From positions 95,687,234-95,751,233 of the forward strand of contig CM057462.1 in NCBI GenBank assembly GCA_030035585.1: DNA of 64,000 nt. The letters run 5' to 3'. This document shows positions 57,600-64,000 of this stretch, one piece after another. The position numbers were made by a program, and so were the translations under genes. Source of the stretch: Dugong dugon (Eukaryota > Chordata > Mammalia > Sirenia > Dugongidae). Position 1 is the stretch's first letter. The number at the start of each line of letters is the position of its first letter. The notes under the pieces were generated by a model. The model was not told the DNA's origin and made no database searches. It saw only the letters and a program-made list of their open reading frames with translations.

Positions 57600-58215
57600 G
57601 CCATCTTTATGAACTCTGACACCAACTGTCCCTCCGACAGCACTCCCTACTGGGTTTGATAATTCATTGCAATGGCCACACACAACTCAGAGACCATACT
57701 CACAATTATGGGGTTTATTAGGGAAGTAACAATTACAATTCAGGCTCAGGAACACTCAGGAAACAGTTCTTCCATCAGGATAGCCTCTTTCCCGCCATAC
57801 TCAAAGGCACACCTCTTCCTGGCCCTCAGTCGCGGCCCAAAAGCACTGAGCTTTCTCTTTCCATGGGCCGGGAAGTCCACCACACCGTCCCCAGCTGCCG
57901 GGTCTCTCCTGCTGGTCTCTCCTTTCTTGGTGGTGGTGGACTGTTCTCTTTCCTTCCTCTGGGGTGGCTCATTTCAAGCCCAGCGGAATGGCAAACTGAC
58001 CAATCCCTTTGTTGGGTCACAATTACCCTATCCCACAATCCTGCCCAATTACCTGGGTGGGAGTTACAAGACCATGGCTACAAAGGCCACACACAGAAGT
58101 AATCAGTCACGCTGCAGCCTTCTGAAAAAAGATGTCCACAGATTTTGGTTGCCCACCCCACTGTACTTCTTTTATGAATGTCTGTCTACCCCAGTTAGAG
58201 AGGAGAGCTGCCAAA
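57600..58215 (-). mobile_element. Possible LTR, minus strand
   Basis: A GC-richer block with 'ggggtttattagggaagtaa', whose complement contains an AATAAA-like signal, and composition typical of a retroviral LTR. It includes open frames up to 182 codons with no recognisable domain. I cannot place its ends or family, so this is a tentative call. Confidence 0.35.
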
Positions 58216-58649
58216 AATAAATGAAGAAGATCTACTAGTGATTCAATGAGATGATGTCAAGACTCAGGAGAATCTCCCATTTCTAATCCACTTTGTCTGA
58301 AATGAATACATTTAATCAAGACCACATATAGATTTTCTACAGTTGCTTATGAAAGGCCTTTGTAAACTATAAAGTACTATACAAATGTAATCATTTCTTA
58401 AAGTAACAAACGTAATGACTTTAATACATGGTAGACGTGTGCTAAGAACTTTATATTAATTGCTTCATTTGTTAAATCAAAGATTGATTCGGGAGTTTTA
58501 AAATAAGTCATTGCCCTTCTTATTTTGCAACACATCTGTGGTAGTAATTTCTGCTACAGCATAGACTTTCCGCAGACAGGAGTGTTCATGGACATTTTCC
58601 TCTCCTCTGTTGGCTCTGCTGTACTAAGCCACTAGCTTCTTTCTCTTCT

Positions 58650-58782
58650 GGCACACCTGAGCTCAGGCAGTGCGTACTATTTACAATTGTGTGTGGCACA
58701 CCTTAGCTCAGGTGCGTGTACTATTCACAATTGTGTGTGGCACACTTTAGCTCAGGAGTGTCTACTATTTACAGTTGTGTGT
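58650..58782 (+). repeat. Minisatellite, three ~45-bp units
   Basis: Units start at 58650, 58695 and 58739 (GGCACAC), each with 'agctcagg', 'tacta' and 'acaattgtgtgt'-like blocks. They are diverged from each other by a few bases and indels. Confidence 0.88.
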
Positions 58783-59329
58783 CTTAGTCTTAGATTCAGA
58801 GAAATCATAGGATGGCTTCTCCTAAGATCTGATTTAGAAGCTCTAAGTGTGCCTCCGAGAAAATACAAGAAGTTGTTCTGGTGAAGTTTGACAAGGGAGC
58901 AGTGGTAATATTAGTCTTTCAAGGATGTTTTGGTGCCTTTCAAGAATTGCAGTCGTCATTGTAGTGGGTGAGGCCAGGAAGAGGAAGAACAAGTTCTTTA
59001 ATGTTGGTTACTTCTTTCTTTAGATCTTGCCTTCTTTGGACTTTGCTTACAGCCCATACCCCATGAAACTGGCAGTTTAAATAGCAGGCATTCAGGCAGT
59101 CCGACCATGGCCTTCTTTATGCTTCCGCATTCCTAAATATCGGCCACCTAGGGGAACAACTTTCAGGGGTGTCCAAATTACTGACATTTTCTTTTTAGCT
59201 GTAAGAACAGGAACTATTCAAGAAATAAGTAAAGGAGAAACATAGAAACTTCAGTGTTAGTTAAAATCCAAATATAATTCTCAATTCCTATTTGTAATAA
59301 GTTATTGCTACAATATAAAGAGAAACGCA

Positions 59330-59600
59330 TGCTTACTATAGAAAACTTGGAAACAGAGAAAAGTATATAGAAAATGAAATAATCCACAGTCCAATAACCA
59401 TAGATAACCACTATTACCATTGACGTTTTTCAGTTCTAAATGTTTTCATGTGTATGTGGGTGTATGTGTGTATGTAATTTGCTATCATACAGTGTATAAT
59501 TGCACACTGTTTCTTATTTAACACATAATGATTTCCCCGTGCCATTAAAAATGATTTTAAAATAGCTCATAATTTGCTTTATTCTGATCACAATATAGAT
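59330..59600 (+). mobile_element. Ancient LINE-like 3' region
   Basis: 'atccacagtccaataaccat', 'agataaccactattaccatt' and 'ttcttatttaacacataatg' resemble old mammalian LINE 3' sequence; the family is not assigned. Confidence 0.5.
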
Positions 59601-60811
59601 TTAACACATTACTTTTAAAAATTCAAACAATATAGGGAAGTATAATTAAGAGTAAATATCACCCCAAAATCACACTATTTTGAGATTATTAGAGATAACA
59701 TTATTAACGTTTTGGTGAAAATTCTAGAAGAAAGCTCTCTCTGTATATATCTGCAAACACATACACACACATACACAGAAATATGTATGATGCATTTACT
59801 TGATTCCCAAGAAGCCATCCATTGAGATACGCTCCATTGACTTCATAATGACTTTTCTGGTACAAAATAAACTTGCTTAAACGTAGAAAATCCTTTTATT
59901 CTCTAACCAACAAAAACAGAAAAACACAAACCATGTCTAAATCCCTTCTGACCCTCAGCAGTTATGTTTACTATCACAGTGACTTGATGCTTTTTATACC
60001 CCGTGTTTGTAACTTTAACCTCTTTATTCTCTTTCGCATTGACAGTTTAATTTTGAGACATATCAAAAATTCCAGAATTTTACCTGCATTAGTTATCCTA
60101 AGTTTATTTATATGTTGCCACAAGGTAAAAAACTTTCTTGAAAGGCAACTGAACAATTTTGACAGATAAAGTTTTAGCACCTAAGTTATATATTCTTTCA
60201 TGATGCATAAGTCAGTCATAACCTTCTTGTCCCATCTTTTAAATTTCTGCGGTTTAGATTCTAAAGAATGTGGTAGTTTCTCCTGCCTGCAGTTGCGTAG
60301 CCTGGTATGTGACAGTTAATTTTCTGTGTATAAATAACTTTTCACTTTATTATTACATCAGAATGGAATCATAAAAAAGAAAAAAAAATTAAGGGGCAAT
60401 TAACAGTGCAAATGTAAGTTAAAATTAAATCACATGAGGACCTATCAGTCAAGTAACTCAACTGAGGAGACTGTGAGGTGAGCTGATAACTTGTACTCAT
60501 AGTTACATTCCCACAAGAGCAAGCAAAGACAACCATGGCACATGCTCTGTTAGCAGACAGATGCCAGGTTTCTTTTCATATTGAACACAAGATGGATCAC
60601 AATCTTACAAATGTTAAAATGTCTTTACAAGTATGTTTCTTATAATGTAGAAAACATGTTGGATACAATTTTATGAAAATAGAATATACAATCTGCCCTA
60701 TAACTTTCACTCAACAGTAGTCATTTACATTTACCATAGTGTGTATATGTGTATATTGTGTGTGTGTCACACAGGGCTTTGAGCCTGTCTGTTCCAGTTA
60801 GAACCCTTGCT

Positions 60812-60887
60812 GAGAATTTGCATTTCTGGTAAGTTCCCAGACGATGCTAATGCTACTGGTTAGGGACCAATTCTGAGAACCACTAGT
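60812..60887 (+). mobile_element. MER5-like hAT, right half
   Basis: 'gagaatttgcatttctggta', 'gttcccagacgatgctaatg' and the end 'ctgagaaccactag' match the right half of MER5A-type elements. Confidence 0.82.
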
Positions 60888-60892
60888 TGAGC

Positions 60893-60998
60893 AGTGGTTC
60901 TCAAAATTTATTATGCATAAGAATCACATGGAGATCTTGTTAAAATGTAGATTCTGATTCAGTATATCTGGGGTAGAAATGCAAATTCTCAACAGGGG
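60893..60998 (+). mobile_element. MER5-like hAT, left half
   Basis: It starts 'cagtggttctcaaaatttat', then 'aagaatcacatggagatctt' and 'gattctgattcagtatatct', the left half of a MER5A-type element. It follows a right half head to tail. Confidence 0.82.
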
Positions 60999-61039
60999 TT
61001 GAAACCAGAATGAACCAGTTTGAAGCCCTAGTATCACAT

Positions 61040-61216
61040 ACCCTTTATTAATGGATAAAGATTTTCTCCCTTTTATATTTTTTCTGTCCTGTAAAATGCT
61101 GCAATAAGCATCCTTGAATATGTCTTTATGTATTTATCTTAATGTGCCCTAAAGATAAATTCCTAGAAATGGAATGGCTGTGTTGAAGGGCATGGGCATT
61201 TTAAATATTACTACTG
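61040..61216 (+). mobile_element. Ancient LINE-like 3' region
   Basis: 'tgctgcaataagcatccttg', 'gataaattcctagaaatgga' and 'tgttgaagggcatgggcatt' are typical of old mammalian LINE 3' ends. The match appears to resume beyond the LTR at about 61880-62440. Confidence 0.6.
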
Positions 61217-61868
61217 TATTAGTTTTCTTCAGGAGCCATGGTGGTACAGTGTTTAAGCTCTCGATTGCTAACAGAAAGGTTGGAGGTTTGAACCCACCAA
61301 CGGCTCCGTGGGGAAAGATGTGGCAGTCTGCTTCCATAAAGATTTACGGCCTTGGAAGCCCTATATATAGGGCAGTTCTACTCTGTCCTATAGGATGACT
61401 ATGAGCTGCAATCAACTAGATGGCAACAGCTTGGATATTAGTTTCCTTGGGCTGCTGTAATAAAGTACCACACTGAGTGGCTTAAAACAAGAGAAATAAA
61501 TTCTGTCACAGTTCTGGAGGCTAGAAGTCCAAATTCAAGGTGTGAGCAGGGCCACACTCTCTCTGAAGGCTCTAGGGGAAGATCCTTCCTTATCTCTTCT
61601 GGCTTCTGGTAGCCCCAGGTGTTCCTTGGTTTGTAGCAACATAACTCCAATCTCTGCCTCTGTCTTCATATGGTTGTCTTCTGTCTGCGTCTTTCCAGCT
61701 TTGTGTCTCTCTCCTCTTATAAGAACATCAGTCTTACTGGATTAGGCCCCACCATACTACAGTATGACCTCATGATAGCTAATTATTTCCAAATAAGATC
61801 ACATTCACAGGTAATAGAGGTTAGGACTTCAACATATCTTTCGGGAGGACACAGTTCAACCCTTAACA
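61217..61868 (-). mobile_element. MLT1/MST-like LTR, minus strand, split by a SINE
   Basis: 'gtttccttgggctgctgtaa', 'cagttctggaggctagaagt', 'tcttataagaacatcagtct' and 'gttaggacttcaacatatct' follow the reverse complement of an MLT1/MST LTR. Its first bases are interrupted by the AfroSINE at 61230-61435. Confidence 0.85.
61230..61435 (+). mobile_element. AfroSINE, long form, in an LTR edge
   Basis: Head 'aggagccatggtggtacagt', internal 'gaaagatgtggcagtctgct', tail 'gactatgagctgcaatcaac'. The 13-bp duplication tattagtttYctt (one mismatch) lies at 61217-61229 and 61436-61448. Confidence 0.93.
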
Positions 61869-61879
61869 GCTACACCTAG

Positions 61880-62440
61880 CCAGACATCCCTCTAAAATGT
61901 TCATCACAGCATTATGATGATCAGTTTTTCCATGCCCTCAGCAATGCTGTGTTATGTCACTATTTTTCACATTTTCCGTTCTAATGGGTAAAAGTGATAT
62001 GTGATTGTTTTTAGCTGCATTTCTTTAATTACTTGAAAACTTTTAATATCTGTATAATACTCCATTCTGTCACTGATTATGATTTATTTAAACACTTCAA
62101 TTATTAGGCATTTAAATTGCTTCAAGTTTTCCCATATGCAATGAACTTCTTTGCACATGATTCTTCTCAGAATACATCAAATTGGAATTATGGGCTAAAA
62201 TTATGAAATTTTTAGAGGTTCATGGTACATGCTGCCAAACAACTTTCTAGAAAGGGTATACTAATTTTGACTCCCACCAACATTATATGAAAGTGCCTAT
62301 TTCATTCTATTCTCACAACCATGGAATGTTATTTTTTTCAGATCTTTTCTAATATAAAAAGGTAAAAAATGCTTTCTTACCATTGCATTTTTTAATTACT
62401 AGAGAGGCTGAACATTCTGCATACTTTTTAAGCCTTTTAT
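61880..62440 (+). mobile_element. Ancient LINE-like 3' region, continuation
   Basis: 'ataatactccattctgtcac', 'tttaaattgcttcaagtttt' and 'ttgactcccaccaacattat' continue the type of sequence at 61040-61216 after the LTR, which suggests that the LTR inserted into it. Confidence 0.55.
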
Positions 62441-62907
62441 GGTTCTTCAGTGACTTTTTTTTGTCCCTTTTTAAAAGTCTTAAGTTTCCCATTTCCTTGA
62501 GAAAGACTCTAAGGAGCTAATCATGTGTTGGTGTTGTCAGCCCCAAGGCCATAACTTCAAGTAGCCACCATTTCTCTGGAAATACACACCAGACTCTTCA
62601 CAAAAGAATATATTCCACCTGTCCAACATTCTTGGATGTCTTTTCTAGTATCTCTAATACCCCTCAGACTTAACTGACTTCTCCTTTCTTCTCTTGGTGC
62701 TTACTGTTCTTCTACCATGGTATCTGGCCTTGCTCCTGGTTGGTTTGAAGTTGGACCCAGGCTCTCTTCAGTTTCTAACTTGAATTCCCTAACTATGTTC
62801 TCATCTTCCCTGCCTGGGCTCAGGGACTCCCTAAACTGCTCATTGGAGAACATGCCTCCTGGTTTGACCAAGTTCTAAAGCCTCCCTTTGCTATACTCTG
62901 TTCCTTT

Positions 62908-63062
62908 ATGGCAGAGTGGTTAACTGTTTGGCTGCTAACCAAAAGGTCTGCAATTCGAATCCACCAGCGGCTCCTTGGAAACCCTATGGGGCAGTTCTAC
63001 TCTGTCCTACGGGGTCACTATGAGTTGGAATCGACTTGATGGCAACGGGTTTGGTTTTTTGG
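62908..63062 (+). mobile_element. AfroSINE, short form
   Basis: 'tatggcagagtggttaactg', 'ggtctgcaattcgaatccac', 'ggcagttctactctgtccta', 'atcgacttgatggcaacggg', then 'tttggttttttgg'. It is one of the least diverged copies here. Confidence 0.95.
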
Positions 63063-63453
63063 TCTATGTCTACTATATTACTAGATTTTTTTTTATGATA
63101 TTACTAGATTTACTATATTTAGTAAATATAATAAATTTAATTTACTATGTTACTAGATTTTTTCCAAGAAACTTGATTAGACCACAGGTAATTATGGTGC
63201 AAGTAATTATATTATCCACTCAGTGTAAGTTTGAAGAAAGAAACAAGTATCCTTCAGCATAACAAGTGCCTTCAAGTTGTTTTCCAAGAGAGCTGATGAG
63301 TTGTACTGGGACATTCACTGAGATGAGATATGCTGGGATATAGTTGTACTGGTCCCTTTTAAACCTATAGATCAGTACTTCTAAACCGTTTTTGTATTAT
63401 TCCTCCTCCCCTCACTCAGGGAGTCCTTTTAGACATTTTTTTCCCCAACCCCC

Positions 63454-63887
63454 TGTTATAGATTGAATTGTATCCCAGAAAAATACATGTAGTAAATCTT
63501 AACCCCTATACTTGTTGATGTGATCCCATTTGGGAATGGGATTTTCTTTGTTATGTTAATGAGGCCATATCAGTGTAGAGTATGTTTTAAACCAATCAAT
63601 TTTGAAACAGAAAAGAACAGATCAGGCACAGAAGAAAGCAGACACAGGGAGAAGACCAGTACTATCTGAAGACAATTGAGGCAGAGCACTCTACAAGCCT
63701 AGGAACTCCAAGGATGGCCAGCTAGAGAAGCTAAGGAAAGGATATTCCCCCAGAACCAACAGAAACTTCCTTTAAAGCCAGTGCCCTGAATTCAGTCTTC
63801 TAGTCTCCTAAACTGTGAGAAAATAAATTTCTGTAAAGCCATCCACTTGTAGTATTTCAGTTATAGCAGCACTAGATAACTAAGACA
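63454..63887 (+). mobile_element. MaLR-like solo LTR, plus strand
   Basis: It starts 'tgttatagattgaattgtat' and ends 'gataactaagaca', the same family as 36238-36646 but in opposite orientation. It shares 'gggaatggg', 'gttatgttaatgag' and 'atagcagcactagataact' with that copy. Flanks ccccc and cctcc give an imperfect 5-bp duplication. Confidence 0.82.
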
Positions 63888-64000
63888 CCTCCCATGAAAT
63901 TTTAATATCACAGAAGTACTGTAAATCTTTTTTATGTACTATGTATATCTGTGTTCTTTATACATAAAAAGAGTAAGGTTTTTTTTTTTTGCCTCCTGCA

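Larger units (their letters stand above)
48255..64000 (+). other. SGIP1: SGIP1 intron (5' part), over 15.7 kb
   Basis: It contains a Tigger-type MITE (48889-49196), AfroSINEs (about 50406-50635, 56112-56285, 61230-61435, 62908-63062), an RTE fragment (about 53558-54040), (AT)n, (GT)n and (TC)n tracts, a possible LTR (about 57600-58215), a ~45-bp minisatellite (58650-58782), two MER5 halves, ancient LINE-like tracts and two LTRs. From about 50640 to 53220 I see only AT-rich unique-looking sequence. Confidence 0.7.

Noticed and set aside
57672..58220. A 182-codon open frame on the + strand
   Set aside because: No recognisable domain, low-complexity Ser/Pro-rich translation, and it lies in a GC-richer LTR-like block. 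No splice or promoter context supports a gene.
58650..58782. Regularly spaced repeats that could suggest a CRISPR array
   Set aside because: Only three contiguous diverged units without spacers, in a mammalian intron. It is a minisatellite.
48255..64000. Search for the following SGIP1 exon (expected start 'SSRGPSPLTMG')
   Set aside because: No matching codons were seen. The intron appears to continue past the window end.
1..64000. A novel defence, biosynthetic or other multi-gene system
   Set aside because: Nothing supports one. Coding content is a single host gene plus retrotransposon and transposon relics.

Overview
This is a vertebrate nuclear window, not a microbial one: long AT-rich introns, GT/AG splice sites, and dense LINE, SINE, LTR and DNA-transposon relics. 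About seventeen copies of a tRNA-derived SINE are present. They share a 3' end (of the type 'ctatgagtcggaatcgact') with an RTE LINE fragment, which is the signature of AfroSINEs. The source is therefore an afrotherian mammal, most likely an elephant or close relative; the species itself is inferred.

The only host gene I can support is SGIP1 (endophilin-interacting endocytic adaptor, FCHo/SGIP1/Syp1 family), on the + strand. The window holds its middle part. Ten exons join in one open frame (392 codons plus one base): 3852-3863, 7073-7097, 8039-8090, 9428-9513, 24961-25053, 30972-31046, 33372-33890, 41231-41358, 42269-42395 and 48195-48254. An additional 66-nt candidate cassette exon lies at 47183-47248. 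The first two exons are microexons of 12 and 25 nt. The exons cover the end of the basic N-terminal linker, the proline-rich AP-2/SH3-binding region, and the sequence just before the C-terminal mu-homology domain. The N-terminal exons and the mu-homology exons lie outside the window.

The rest is intron filled with mobile elements. The largest is a 9.0 kb full-length L1 (14311-23344), in the same orientation as SGIP1. It has a 16-bp target-site duplication, a YY1-like motif at its first bases, four tandem ~266-bp 5'UTR monomers, ORF1 and ORF2 interrupted only by nonsense codons, and a 3'UTR with repeated ~310-bp modules. It landed inside an older L1 3' end. Other elements are an antisense ERVL fragment (integrase, dUTPase, MLT2-like LTR; 11196-~13400), a near-complete Tigger1 (27991-30545) with a nested AfroSINE, a 308-bp Tigger-type MITE (48889-49196), two related MaLR-like solo LTRs in opposite orientation (36238-36646 and 63454-63887), an MLT1/MST-like LTR (~61217-61868), an RTE fragment flanked by ~51-bp direct repeats (53504-54091), MER5- and MER33/58-like hAT relics, several MIRs, and microsatellites.

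I found no new multi-gene system. The items most worth checking are the SGIP1 microexons and cassette exon, the L1 architecture (5' monomers, small ORF overlapping the ORF2 start as ATGA, repeated 3'UTR modules), and the long direct repeats around the RTE fragment. Repeat family names come from recognising consensus-like sequence by eye, so subfamily assignments are approximate.
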